Of a stretch of 12,568 nucleotides of DNA, positions 1 through 7,384 are shown piece after piece. Location: assembly GCA_001805205.1 (NCBI GenBank), contig MHER01000128.1, forward strand, positions 1,705 to 14,272, in the 5' to 3' direction. Position 1 is the first letter of the stretch; every line of letters starts with the position of its first letter. Under the pieces are notes generated by a model. That model did not search any database and was not told where the DNA came from. It saw only the letters and a list, made by a program, of their open reading frames with translations. The translations under genes and the position numbers were made by a program. This DNA is from Nitrospirae bacterium RIFCSPLOW2_12_42_9. GTDB lineage: Bacteria > Nitrospirota > 9FT-COMBO-42-15 > HDB-SIOI813.

Positions 1-105
1 AAATTCAATAAAATTAGATAGTTACAAAGGGATTCATCCTGTATCTACTTATTATAGTGTATCAACTATATACAGCGTTATTAGTAGCTGAGGTTGTTAT
101 TCTGA

Positions 106-390
106 TACTTTAGCCCTAAGGTACAAGGCGAAATTAGATTACCCTTATTTGCAGGGATTCACCTGGGTGGTCAGGGTATGAAGGCTACATATAGTTTTAC
201 AGATATAGATAATCTCCGCAATAAAAAAGCAGGGCAAACCGACGCGATAACAGGGAAATATTCCATTACAGGTTCAATGACAAGAATGTTGAGCCTGGTA
301 TACAATATGAATACCGCCTGGAGATGGTTTCTTAAGGAATCGGATATTGGAGAAACCACCATTTCCTTGGGAAGATCACGAAGAGAATGA
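106..390 (+). other. Coding-like open frame without recognised start; possible gene remnant
   Basis: The plus strand is open from just after a TGA at 103-105 to a TGA at 388-390, with the first ATG at 178 (70 residues from there). Codons are strongly purine-first and use ATA, AGA and GGG as the neighbouring genes do, so the frame looks coding rather than random. The text just before the ATG (residues such as LPLFAGIHLGGQG) reads smoothly into it, which suggests a gene tail whose 5' part is lost, or a natural start further left disrupted by the TGA. I do not recognise the family. The last 59 nt run antisense to the 3' end of the C25 peptidase gene. No ribosome binding site precedes 178. It may be a remnant, a small real gene, or chance. 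Nothing else was recognised in positions 1-331. Confidence 0.25.
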
Positions 391-3028
391 ATAATATTAG
401 ACCGAGAAAATACCATGGATATACAATAGCATACACTATTGGTATGAGAATAATCCTCGTTACAATACGCAGGAATTCATGTTTCCTGATCAATTCAGCT
501 ACAGGTGGGCTGTAAGTGTAGTAGAATTCAACAAAGACCTTGCCTATTCTGTTAGTTAATAGATAAGTATCTCTGAAGTCTCTTAGAGCCTTCACATGAG
601 GATCAAGGTAACTCCCATAGGCTGCAGTTGCTATGAAACATCCCCCTCCTCCACTCCCTCCGGAGGTGTTATTGCTGGCCTCATTATTCGACATGGGAAG
701 TCTGCCCGCCGGATCCCCAAAGAATGTATACATATGCACAAGGTCCTCCCTGATATCGTTATCGCGATAGGCCAGGGTCTTTGCCCTTAATATCGCCTCT
801 CCCATGATACTCACACCATCTCTGAAAATTGCATCAAAGAGGTGGCTGGCAAGGGCGCTATGCTCCGTGGTGTAACCGAGACTCGTTGGGGCCCATACAG
901 CAAACGCCCCACCCTGGTCAAATTTTAAAAATGCCTCGGCAAGGGGTATATCCCATGGGTCATCTTCCTCCGATATACCACCTTCATTCGGGTATGCGAA
1001 GGAACCATTAAGGCAGTTTAAGGTAATAACGAATGAGAGTTTATCATAGTTATTCAGAAGACTCTCTACTCCATAGGTTCCCAGAACTAAGTATGAGTTT
1101 GTCATATTTTCATCAGCCCACTGGTCTATGTCCCCGTGGCCTGTGTATACTGTCATAAGAGTACCATTATTAATGTTATTGGCAACATCCTGCCTTGCCG
1201 TCTCCATGGCCTTATCCTGGTTATCAGGTATTAAATCATAGTATGTACTCATATAGACCTTATTACCTGTATAATCTTGTGGAAGGGAGCCGGCCAGACT
1301 ATCTGAAAGCCCTTCGAATTCGTTATTGTCATCATCAGTTACAAAGAGAAGATTTTTCTGCCAGGGGGCTTGCTGTGAGGACTCATATTTGATAATCTTA
1401 TCTACTACAATATCTGCCTCCCCTGCATTCTTCACAGATATCCGCCCGATTATCATCTCCGGAAGTACATCTCCCTCAATATCTGCAAACCAGTTATCTG
1501 AGAATATCAACCCAAATTCCCCGGGAACCAGGTATGTCGGTACCATATTGGGCTCACCATATCCATAGTTGTTTTTATAATCGTAATTTGCATCGCCGAA
1601 GAGGACAACATATTTTGGCGGGAGTGACCAGTTAGTGTAGGCATGTTTCAGAAATTCCCTTATAGCCTTTGGGGTGAATATACCGTGACTGAATTCATCA
1701 TAGATATCATTGATCTTTATCACTGCTGTTTTAAGACCATACTTGCTTCGGTAGTCTGAAAGCCGGCGGGCACTCTCAAAGAGGTCCTCATCGGTAATTA
1801 TTATATAGTCTGCCCTGTTTGTAGCGTTCTTCAGAACTGAAGGAAGGGAATATTTTTCTATTTTATCCGGCCTCCCTATCGGGTTATTAATTACTGTTGC
1901 CACATATTCCTTTTCCTGGGAATTCAGGGAATCCCTGAAGTAGACAGGGTATGGTGATATATTCTCAACTTTGATGTTGTTGAATCTGTATATATTATCC
2001 GGATATTCTGTTATATCCAGTATGGTTATAAAATTTGGGTCAAGATCAAGATAGAAGTTGTGGAGGGCAAAATCGACTGGGCCGTTACCGACCCCTGTAA
2101 ACCTCAGGTAGTTATTATATGCCCTGTAGGTCTTCCTGTAGTCTATTTCAAACCAGTTAAGATAAATACTGTCGATATCAAGGAAACCATCTCCGTCTAT
2201 ATCAAGAATATCTATCCAATCTGGATCAGTAACCGGAACTTTGACAGCCTCGATCTTTAAATAATTATTACCTTCGTTGAGATTACTACAGGGAATCTTC
2301 CTCTCAAGCTTTTCCGGCACCATACCGTTCCACTCTTTGTCGATTAACGGTATATCATTTAAAGATATTGTTGTATGGTGATCAGGGGATGTAAATACAT
2401 CTGTTATCCCATGGACAGAAACCCTTACAGCGCAACCATTCGAATTTTTATCTAAATTTTTTATTGGGAAGGGTTTCTCTTTAAATGTATATTCCTCTTC
2501 GCCTGTTGCCCAGATCTTATCCCAGAACCAGTAGTCATTTTCTTCATTTTCAGGTTTTTCCCGCCACCATCTCCAATCTGTCTCAATATGGAGGCGATCT
2601 ATAAATGAAAGAGGTGGAGGAGAATTACCCGGTGTTCCATCTCTGGTGATCATCCTCTTACCATCATCTCCTCCCCACTCAAGCCAGTAGATATTTATAT
2701 CCGTAAAATCATGGTATTCTGAGTCCCTTGATATCCCTCTGGCATAGAACTCTATATAGTCGGGAGGATCAAGGCTGTGGTCTTCTTCACCATGGACATG
2801 GATAGGTATCTCAACACCCTGATTAAAAATCTTGATAGTAGAGGGGTTTATAGTGTTCGGTGGGATGCCCGCTTTCTGAATGGCAGATTGAGAGAGGTAA
2901 TATACACCATCCTTTTTGATCTCTATCCTGAGAAGGTCTTTTGCATAAGCAACATCCGACCATGAGGTCAGCTCGAAGGTTAAAAGGATAAGTAATGGGA
3001 TAAATAGATAGGCATGTTTACTTCTCAT
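332..3028 (-). CDS. Secreted C25 (gingipain-type) cysteine peptidase with CFI-box C-terminal anchor
   Basis: An 898-residue secreted protein, probably a surface or outer-membrane-associated cysteine protease. Residues 1-29 form a signal peptide with a hydrophobic core and an AYA-K cleavage site. The middle region includes an acidic [11 protein letters not shown] stretch at about 276-286 that resembles a calcium-binding loop. The caspase-like peptidase C25 domain spans roughly 405-775. Its likely catalytic dyad is His631 in YTGHGD and Cys672 in TLNCLNG, and both are present. A Ser/Gly-rich linker (about 782-796) leads to [10 protein letters not shown] at 797-806, an amphipathic region and a final hydrophobic segment (about 857-885) followed by basic residues; this is the CFI-box C-terminal domain seen in many bacterial surface proteins. 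The ATG at 3028 has no convincing Shine-Dalgarno but fits the signal peptide and a promoter just upstream. The cleavage targets are unknown. No type IX secretion genes are visible nearby. Confidence 0.88.
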   Translation of the reverse strand: MRSKHAYLFIPLLILLTFELTSWSDVAYAKDLLRIEIKKDGVYYLSQSAIQKAGIPPNTINPSTIKIFNQGVEIPIHVHGEEDHSLDPPDYIEFYARGISRDSEYHDFTDINIYWLEWGGDDGKRMITRDGTPGNSPPPLSFIDRLHIETDWRWWREKPENEENDYWFWDKIWATGEEEYTFKEKPFPIKNLDKNSNGCAVRVSVHGITDVFTSPDHHTTISLNDIPLIDKEWNGMVPEKLERKIPCSNLNEGNNYLKIEAVKVPVTDPDWIDILDIDGDGFLDIDSIYLNWFEIDYRKTYRAYNNYLRFTGVGNGPVDFALHNFYLDLDPNFITILDITEYPDNIYRFNNIKVENISPYPVYFRDSLNSQEKEYVATVINNPIGRPDKIEKYSLPSVLKNATNRADYIIITDEDLFESARRLSDYRSKYGLKTAVIKINDIYDEFSHGIFTPKAIREFLKHAYTNWSLPPKYVVLFGDANYDYKNNYGYGEPNMVPTYLVPGEFGLIFSDNWFADIEGDVLPEMIIGRISVKNAGEADIVVDKIIKYESSQQAPWQKNLLFVTDDDNNEFEGLSDSLAGSLPQDYTGNKVYMSTYYDLIPDNQDKAMETARQDVANNINNGTLMTVYTGHGDIDQWADENMTNSYLVLGTYGVESLLNNYDKLSFVITLNCLNGSFAYPNEGGISEEDDPWDIPLAEAFLKFDQGGAFAVWAPTSLGYTTEHSALASHLFDAIFRDGVSIMGEAILRAKTLAYRDNDIREDLVHMYTFFGDPAGRLPMSNNEASNNTSGGSGGGGCFIATAAYGSYLDPHVKALRDFRDTYLLTNRIGKVFVEFYYTYSPPVAELIRKHEFLRIVTRIILIPIVYAIVYPWYFLGLILFILFVIFPRKWWFLQYPIP

Positions 3029-3061
3029 AAGGGCTTTTTACTGCAATTCACATACCACTTC

Positions 3062-3091
3062 ATTGTACCTGACTGAGCCAACACTTGACAA
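3062..3091 (-). promoter_or_regulatory. Sigma70-like promoter of the C25 peptidase gene
   Basis: Read on the minus strand, TTGTCA (3086-3091) and TACAAT (3062-3067) are each one mismatch from consensus and are separated by 18 bp. Transcription would start near 3055, giving a leader of about 27 nt before the ATG at 3028. This is inferred from sequence only. Confidence 0.5.
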
Positions 3092-3221
3092 GGTGTTATC
3101 CATAGAAAGATAGTCTTAGATTATAGGGATCAACATGGTAAGCGACCCTGGGAGACGGTAAACGGGACAAGGAAGGACGCTGAAAAACTTTGAGAGGGAT
3201 GCTGCAACTACTTGATTTCAT

Positions 3222-3296
<75 letters not shown>

Positions 3297-3312
3297 GTTA
3301 CAATAACGTAAT

Positions 3313-3341
3313 ATTTTATAGGTGATTAATTGCCAAGTCAA
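3313..3341 (-). promoter_or_regulatory. Sigma70-like promoter of tRNA-Cys
   Basis: On the minus strand TTGACT (3336-3341) and TAAAAT (3313-3318) are separated by 17 bp, each one mismatch from consensus. Predicted initiation near 3306 leaves a leader of about 10 nt before the mature tRNA 5' end at 3296. The site lies directly behind the stop codon of the sugar dehydrogenase. Confidence 0.6.
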
Positions 3342-3354
3342 GAGTTGACATAAT

Positions 3355-4497
3355 CTAATGCTTATAAATAAGCCTATAAATGCCTCCCTGGTCTGTAAAG
3401 TAGATGAGACCGTCAGGGCCTTCCACCATATCAACAATTCCATCATCATGTTTAAAGAAGTTATCATCAACCTTTGATACCACCCCTTTTCGGTTGTCGA
3501 GGATTACCCTATGAATGTTCCCATTATTCCAGTCAGCAAAAAAAAGATTATCACGGTATTCTGACGGATATTTTGTTCCTGTATAGAATGTAATCCCGGT
3601 TGGTGCAATGGTTGATGGATAGACAATTATCGGATCTTCAAGGCCTTTCTTATTTTGTTTACCACTTATCCTGTCAGGTCCCCACCCGTAATTCTTTCCA
3701 GCGTAAATGATATTTATCTCATCGTTTATATCAGGGCCATTTTCAGTTGAATATAATATGCCAGTAGCAGGGTGAAATGTTAGGTCAAAGCTATTCCTCA
3801 GGCCATAAGCATATATGTACGATTTTGGAGAGTCAGGTTTTGACTGGTCATAAAACGGATTATCTTTTGGTGCTGTACCATCTGAATTCAGGCGGAGTAT
3901 CTTTCCTGCAAAAGACTGCATATCCATAGAATTCTCTGGTTCTGCAACATCTCCTATTGAGAGATATAATTTACCATCAGTCCCAAAGGTAATGTTTCCG
4001 CCATTGTGATTTCCGTGCCCCCATTCCCGCTGACTGCCTATCGGAAGATTGTCCAGTATAGCCACAGGGTTTGAACCCTTATTATCTTTTACGGTAATCC
4101 GCATAAGCCTGTGCCGATATGGGTCATCGTGGCCACTCCCTTTGTGAGAATAATACACATATAGAAATCCGTTTTTCCCAAATTGCGGATCCAGAGTAAG
4201 TCCGAGTAATCCCCTTTCAAAATAGCAACTTACAGGTCCGAACCGGAATACTGGTTCAGGGAGAAGTTTTGGTGTGGAAGTGATGGCCTTCTCAATTACA
4301 CGGACTTTTCCACTGCATCGCTCTGTAAAGAATAATCGTCCATCACTGGTAAAAGATATGGTTACAGGAAATTCAATACCTTTTATAACAGGTTCTGCTA
4401 TAAACCCCGCTTCTGAAATATTTCCTTCAGATAAAATCAGGGTGAGGACTATATTAATTATAAGGATATAAAGTGGAAGACTTTTCTTTATCAACAA
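3355..4497 (-). CDS. PQQ-dependent sugar dehydrogenase (glucose/sorbosone dehydrogenase family)
   Basis: A 380-residue predicted periplasmic six-bladed beta-propeller oxidoreductase of the soluble glucose/aldose dehydrogenase (YliI/Asd, GSDH) family, which uses pyrroloquinoline quinone to oxidise sugars or sugar aldehydes. A signal peptide covers about residues 1-30. Family landmarks in order are FTSDGRLFFTER (49-60), RGLLGLTLDPQF (95-106), HNGGNITFGTDGKLYLSIGD (164-183; His164 fits the catalytic base), GKILRLNSDGT (198-208), YGLRNSFDLTFHP (231-243), ENGPDINDEINII (252-264) and a final propeller strand near 355-377. The start is a TTG at 4497: no in-frame ATG lies between the upstream stop and the signal peptide, and the KK-plus-hydrophobic stretch must be included. 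AACAGG sits 8-10 nt upstream. The gene begins 10 nt after the SAP-like gene ends, so the two are probably cotranscribed. The substrate is not predictable, and no pqq genes are in the window. Confidence 0.87.
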   Translation of the reverse strand: MLIKKSLPLYILIINIVLTLILSEGNISEAGFIAEPVIKGIEFPVTISFTSDGRLFFTERCSGKVRVIEKAITSTPKLLPEPVFRFGPVSCYFERGLLGLTLDPQFGKNGFLYVYYSHKGSGHDDPYRHRLMRITVKDNKGSNPVAILDNLPIGSQREWGHGNHNGGNITFGTDGKLYLSIGDVAEPENSMDMQSFAGKILRLNSDGTAPKDNPFYDQSKPDSPKSYIYAYGLRNSFDLTFHPATGILYSTENGPDINDEINIIYAGKNYGWGPDRISGKQNKKGLEDPIIVYPSTIAPTGITFYTGTKYPSEYRDNLFFADWNNGNIHRVILDNRKGVVSKVDDNFFKHDDGIVDMVEGPDGLIYFTDQGGIYRLIYKH

Positions 4498-4507
4498 AAC
4501 AGGCCTG

Positions 4508-4705
4508 TTACTGGGCCCTGTTAGCTGGCTTTAAGCAATCTGCTCTCCACATGCACTTAAACTGGTCACAAAAGCCTTCAACTGAAGTCCCAAAACAATC
4601 AAAGTTTCCCTCTTTGCGCTGAATGGATTTGATTAACTCAGTCTTGGGTGCAGTTGTGGGGAGCCCCAATTTCTGGGCGATCTTTTTGATCTCTGTTAAT
4701 GTCAT
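4508..4705 (-). CDS. Small SAP/Rho-N-like protein with four-cysteine tail
   Basis: A 65-residue cytoplasmic protein. Residues 1-31 (TLTEIKKIAQKLG, then TKTELIKSIQ-like) form the helix-turn-helix-like pattern of the SAP/Rho N-terminal fold, which commonly binds nucleic acid. The C-terminal half holds four cysteines at 37, 46, 51 and 57 in a CFGT-FCDQ-KCMW-DCL arrangement that looks like a small metal-binding knuckle. I recognise the overall design from small proteins common in delta-proteobacteria and relatives, but their role is not established. The start is well supported by AAGGAGG (4711-4717) five nt before the ATG, with a sigma70-like promoter further upstream. It is the first gene of a likely two-gene unit with the sugar dehydrogenase. 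Confidence 0.82.
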   Translation of the reverse strand: MTLTEIKKIAQKLGLPTTAPKTELIKSIQRKEGNFDCFGTSVEGFCDQFKCMWRADCLKPANRAQ

Positions 4706-4766
4706 AAATTCCTCCTTGTAAAATTAATGATAAATATTGGTGATTTTTAGTAAAAGAATAAAAATG

Positions 4767-4796
4767 AGTATACCCTATTTTCCATTATTGCGTCAA
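4767..4796 (-). promoter_or_regulatory. Sigma70-like promoter of the SAP-like/sugar dehydrogenase pair
   Basis: On the minus strand TTGACG (4791-4796) and TATACT (4767-4772) are each one mismatch from consensus with an 18-bp spacer. Initiation near 4760 would give a leader of about 55 nt ending in a strong Shine-Dalgarno. It faces away from the precorrin-2 dehydrogenase promoter. Confidence 0.6.
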
Positions 4797-4834
4797 CCGG
4801 CTAACTAATCCGGATGTTAAATTCTAATTTATTT

Positions 4835-4843
4835 TGGTATAAT
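4835..4843 (+). promoter_or_regulatory. Extended -10 promoter of the precorrin-2 dehydrogenase gene
   Basis: TGGTATAAT is a perfect extended -10 element (TG-N-TATAAT). No good -35 is visible 16-18 bp upstream, as is usual for extended -10 promoters. Initiation near 4850 means translation cannot begin at the upstream ATG at 4814, which supports the ATG at 4904. Confidence 0.55.
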
Positions 4844-4903
4844 TTACCTCAAACAAGGGCAGGTTTGCAACTAATTTCAACCCTGCTAATAAAAAATTAT
4901 CGG

Positions 4904-5500
4904 ATGACAGAAAAAAAATATTATCCCATTTTTTTAAATCTTAAGGGTACAAAGTGTGTGATAGTTGGCGGCGGCAGGGTTGCTGAAAGAAAGTGTTCTG
5001 CCCTTATGAGGACAGGTGCCATGATAACTGTTATTAGCCCTGAGATTACGAGACGCATCACACAATACAAGGAAAAGGGATTAATAAGACATCTCCGGCG
5101 TAATTACAGGAGTGGAGATATCAAGTCTGTATTTATTGTTATTGCTGCAACCGGCTCTCCGGAGACAAATAAAAGGATAGCAGCGGATGCTATATCTTTA
5201 AATAAGCTCCTGAATGTAGTTGATACACCTTCTCTCTGTAATTTTATTGTCCCTTCTGTTTTTAATCGTGGCATGCTTACTATAGCTATTTCTACAGGCG
5301 GTGCCAGCCCTGCTCTGGCCAAAGAGATAAGAAAAGAGATTCAGAAGATTTATGGACCCGAGTATTCAGGATATCTAAAACTCTTTAAAATCGCACGCTC
5401 TAAAGTGATGAAAGGGATTAAGAGCAGGAAGGAGAGGGAAAAGGTCTTAAAAGGTATTGTATCAGCCATACGAAAGGGGAATGTGATAAAACTAAAATAG
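4904..5500 (+). CDS. Precorrin-2 dehydrogenase / sirohydrochlorin ferrochelatase
   Basis: A 198-residue cytoplasmic enzyme equivalent to the N-terminal CysG or Met8p part of siroheme synthase. It oxidises precorrin-2 to sirohydrochlorin with NAD+ and may insert iron. The N-terminus YYPIFLNLKGTKC runs into the Rossmann loop VGGGRVAERK (21-30). NVVDTPSLCNFIVPS at 104-118 contains Asp107, matching the catalytic aspartate of CysG. STGGASPALAKEIR (130-143) is also a family signature. The open frame extends back to an ATG at 4814, but that would precede the promoter and add 30 residues with no family character, so I place the start at 4904, just before the conserved region; its Shine-Dalgarno is weak. 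No uroporphyrinogen methyltransferase domain is fused. The gene appears monocistronic, and its stop overlaps the convergent EamA gene by 9 nt. Confidence 0.87.
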   Translation: MTEKKYYPIFLNLKGTKCVIVGGGRVAERKCSALMRTGAMITVISPEITRRITQYKEKGLIRHLRRNYRSGDIKSVFIVIAATGSPETNKRIAADAISLNKLLNVVDTPSLCNFIVPSVFNRGMLTIAISTGGASPALAKEIRKEIQKIYGPEYSGYLKLFKIARSKVMKGIKSRKEREKVLKGIVSAIRKGNVIKLK

Positions 5501-6352
5501 GGTGATTGAGATAACACCTGTAATCATCATAAGACTTCCAATAAGCCTCTCACCGGTATTCTTCTCCCTGAATAAGAACCTTCCATAGATAACACTGAAG
5601 ATAAGATTAAACCTCTTAACAGAGATCATATACGCAACATCAGTCATGCTCAGGGCAATGAAATGAGACATGACCGTTATAGATATAAAAAGTCCAATAC
5701 CAATAAAGATTTTTGGAGTAGATACAACCTGGTTTAAAATCCCCTTACTGCCCAGGATAATAGTTAGTATTATAGTAAGAACAAAGGGATAGAAAAAACC
5801 AAAGAATATGGGGCTTGAGTGTTGAATCGAAACTTTTCCGAGGGTTGATGTAATACTGTAGATTAATGCTACTCCTATCATAAAGATAGAGCCCCGCTCC
5901 TTTCCTATGGCTTTTACAGGACCGAGGATCCCATTAGTGGTTGCCCTTATATTGAGAAGATAGCCGCCAAATGCTATGAGGATAATTCCAACGAGGCCTG
6001 ACTTGTCAGGCAACTCTCCCAAAACAAGAAAGGCAGTCAGGATAATAAATACCGGGCTTAATGTCAGAAATGGGATAGTAACAGACAGAGGAGAGATTTT
6101 AATAGCCTTTACATAAAGGATTATTGCAGTGATCTCTAATGGAAGCATCAGGAGAAGTGTCAACCAGAAGGTCCTGTCCAGCGTTGGGATTTCAATAAAA
6201 AAGAAGGCCACTGCAAGAAATGGCAGTGAATATCCCTGTCTGACCCAGGCAATTACATACTCATCTGTATTCCGTAAGGCCTTTTTACTGATGGAATCAG
6301 CAGTTGCGAGTGTAAACGCGGCTATAAGTGCAAAGATTACCCATGATATCAT
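5492..6352 (-). CDS. EamA-family (drug/metabolite transporter superfamily) permease
   Basis: A 286-residue inner-membrane protein with about ten hydrophobic segments arranged as two EamA repeats (about 2-135 and 157-286). This is the standard length and layout of the 10-TM DMT/EamA permeases, which export or import small metabolites. Repeat-end features such as LTLSPVFIILTAFLVLGE in the first half and FNLIFSVIYGRFLFREK in the second match the conserved gate helices followed by an acidic or charged turn. The substrate cannot be deduced. The ATG at 6352 is preceded by a weak AAGAG, and a promoter lies within the tandem repeat upstream. It is convergent with the precorrin-2 dehydrogenase gene, with overlapping stop codons. 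Confidence 0.87.
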   Translation of the reverse strand: MISWVIFALIAAFTLATADSISKKALRNTDEYVIAWVRQGYSLPFLAVAFFFIEIPTLDRTFWLTLLLMLPLEITAIILYVKAIKISPLSVTIPFLTLSPVFIILTAFLVLGELPDKSGLVGIILIAFGGYLLNIRATTNGILGPVKAIGKERGSIFMIGVALIYSITSTLGKVSIQHSSPIFFGFFYPFVLTIILTIILGSKGILNQVVSTPKIFIGIGLFISITVMSHFIALSMTDVAYMISVKRFNLIFSVIYGRFLFREKNTGERLIGSLMMITGVISITLF

Positions 6353-6378
6353 TCAGCTCTTTACCATAAAGGATGGTT

Positions 6379-6406
6379 ATTACAAGTGTCAAGTACCAAT
6401 TGTCAA
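6379..6406 (-). promoter_or_regulatory. Sigma70-like promoter of the EamA gene
   Basis: On the minus strand a perfect TTGACA (6401-6406) is followed after 16 bp by TGTAAT (6379-6384, one mismatch). Initiation near 6372 gives a leader of about 20 nt. A second TTGACA (6387-6392) lies inside the spacer because of the tandem repeat. Confidence 0.5.
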
Positions 6407-6414
6407 GTACCAAT
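6387..6414. repeat. Perfect 14-bp tandem repeat, two copies
   Basis: The unit TGTCAAGTACCAAT occurs twice back to back (6387-6400 and 6401-6414) without a mismatch. On the minus strand each copy contains TTGACA, so the repeat duplicates the -35 box of the predicted EamA promoter. It could be an operator pair or simple slippage. Confidence 0.9.
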
Positions 6415-6513
6415 CAGCGGAGGTCTGTATAGAATTTGAATATGGATTATGTTAACATGTTTCATGCCATTTCAGAATCCGCAAGACTCATGATCTTATA
6501 GAGCATAATATTC

Positions 6514-7344
6514 GTGAATGGGGAAAATTTTCTTACTTTGAGATGTCGGATTGTTAGAATTACTCTCTGGCTGATAATCTTTCATATCATTAATCCAAAT
6601 GCGGTATTTGCCGAAGAAACTTTTACTGCTTCTACTCAAAGATATGCCGGGATCCTTGTTCAGGATACTTTGCACACATTAACAGCACCGGCAAGATGGG
6701 ACCAAAGGGATTGGCTGGATTTTTCCCTTTACACTGTTGGAATTGGGGCTGTTATGGTTTTTGATGGGTCGATATCTGATGAGGTTAAAGAAAACAGGAC
6801 TGAATCCGCAGATGATTTTGCAAGGTTTATTCAGGAGTTTGGTTCATTACCTTCCTTTGGGATAATGGGAGGGTTTTACGGAGCAGGGATGATATTCGGG
6901 AATAATAAGGCAAAGAGCGTGGCTAAGGATGCGTTTGCATCAAGTATCGTAAGCGCCGGTATTATAACTCCTACTCTGAAACTTGCAGTTGGCCGGAGCA
7001 GGCCTTATCAGGACAAGGGGGCATATCATTTTGAACCATTTGGAGGTGACAAATCATTCCCATCAGGTCATACCACTCAGGCATTCTCCCTGGCCTCCGT
7101 GATTGCAGAATACTATGATGAGCGATGGGTGGATATAACATCTTATGGGATAGCTGCATTAGTCGGGCTTGCAAGGATAGAGCAGGAGGCACACTTTCCA
7201 TCGGATGTAGCGGCAGGCGCTGTGATTGGAACTGTAGTTGGCAAAACCATAGTCAGGTATAATAAAGACCTTCATAAAGGTGTTACACTTACACCGTATG
7301 GAAATGGAGAAAAAATAGGTGCCGCAATAAGGATTCAATTTTAA
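6514..7344 (+). CDS. Secreted PAP2-family phosphatase
   Basis: A 276-residue PAP2 (type 2 phosphatidic acid phosphatase) superfamily enzyme, expected to hydrolyse phosphate from lipid or isoprenyl phosphates at the periplasmic face. Residues 1-33 form a signal peptide ending NAVFA-EE. All three catalytic motifs are intact: KLAVGRSRP (156-164, KX6RP), PSGH (183-186), and R221 with H227 and D231 (RX5HX3D). Hydrophobic segments lie near 71-84, 115-128 and 141-156. The protein ends in an amphipathic stretch with a terminal Phe, reminiscent of an outer-membrane strand, though this is only suggestive. The start is a GTG at 6514: an in-frame TAG at 6499 limits extension, and no ATG precedes the signal peptide. 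The ribosome binding site is weak. It is followed after 40 nt by mltA, so the pair may be one envelope-maintenance unit. Confidence 0.87.
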   Translation: MNGENFLTLRCRIVRITLWLIIFHIINPNAVFAEETFTASTQRYAGILVQDTLHTLTAPARWDQRDWLDFSLYTVGIGAVMVFDGSISDEVKENRTESADDFARFIQEFGSLPSFGIMGGFYGAGMIFGNNKAKSVAKDAFASSIVSAGIITPTLKLAVGRSRPYQDKGAYHFEPFGGDKSFPSGHTTQAFSLASVIAEYYDERWVDITSYGIAALVGLARIEQEAHFPSDVAAGAVIGTVVGKTIVRYNKDLHKGVTLTPYGNGEKIGAAIRIQF

Positions 7345-7384
7345 GAGTTTTGTCAGGCAAGGATTTGGTGTACGAGATTTTTGT

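Noticed and set aside
171..416. 81-residue minus-strand frame at the left edge
   Set aside because: It overlaps the peptidase gene in another frame, has no ribosome binding site and a less coding-like composition than the plus-strand frame over the same bases.
3085..3114. Plus-strand promoter with perfect TTGACA at 3085-3090
   Set aside because: No plus-strand gene follows and the -10 (GATAGT) is poor; the same bases serve a better minus-strand promoter.
4814..4903. Upstream ATG extending the precorrin-2 dehydrogenase by 30 residues
   Set aside because: A perfect extended -10 (4835-4843) lies within this extension, and the added residues have no family character.
6129..6455. 108-residue plus-strand frame antisense to the EamA gene
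   Set aside because: It lies mostly within the antisense of a clear membrane protein and runs through the tandem repeat; no homology or start signal is visible.
6449..6458. Palindrome ATGTTAACAT upstream of the PAP2 gene as an operator
   Set aside because: It is only 10 bp with a common AT-rich core, and no promoter could be placed beside it.
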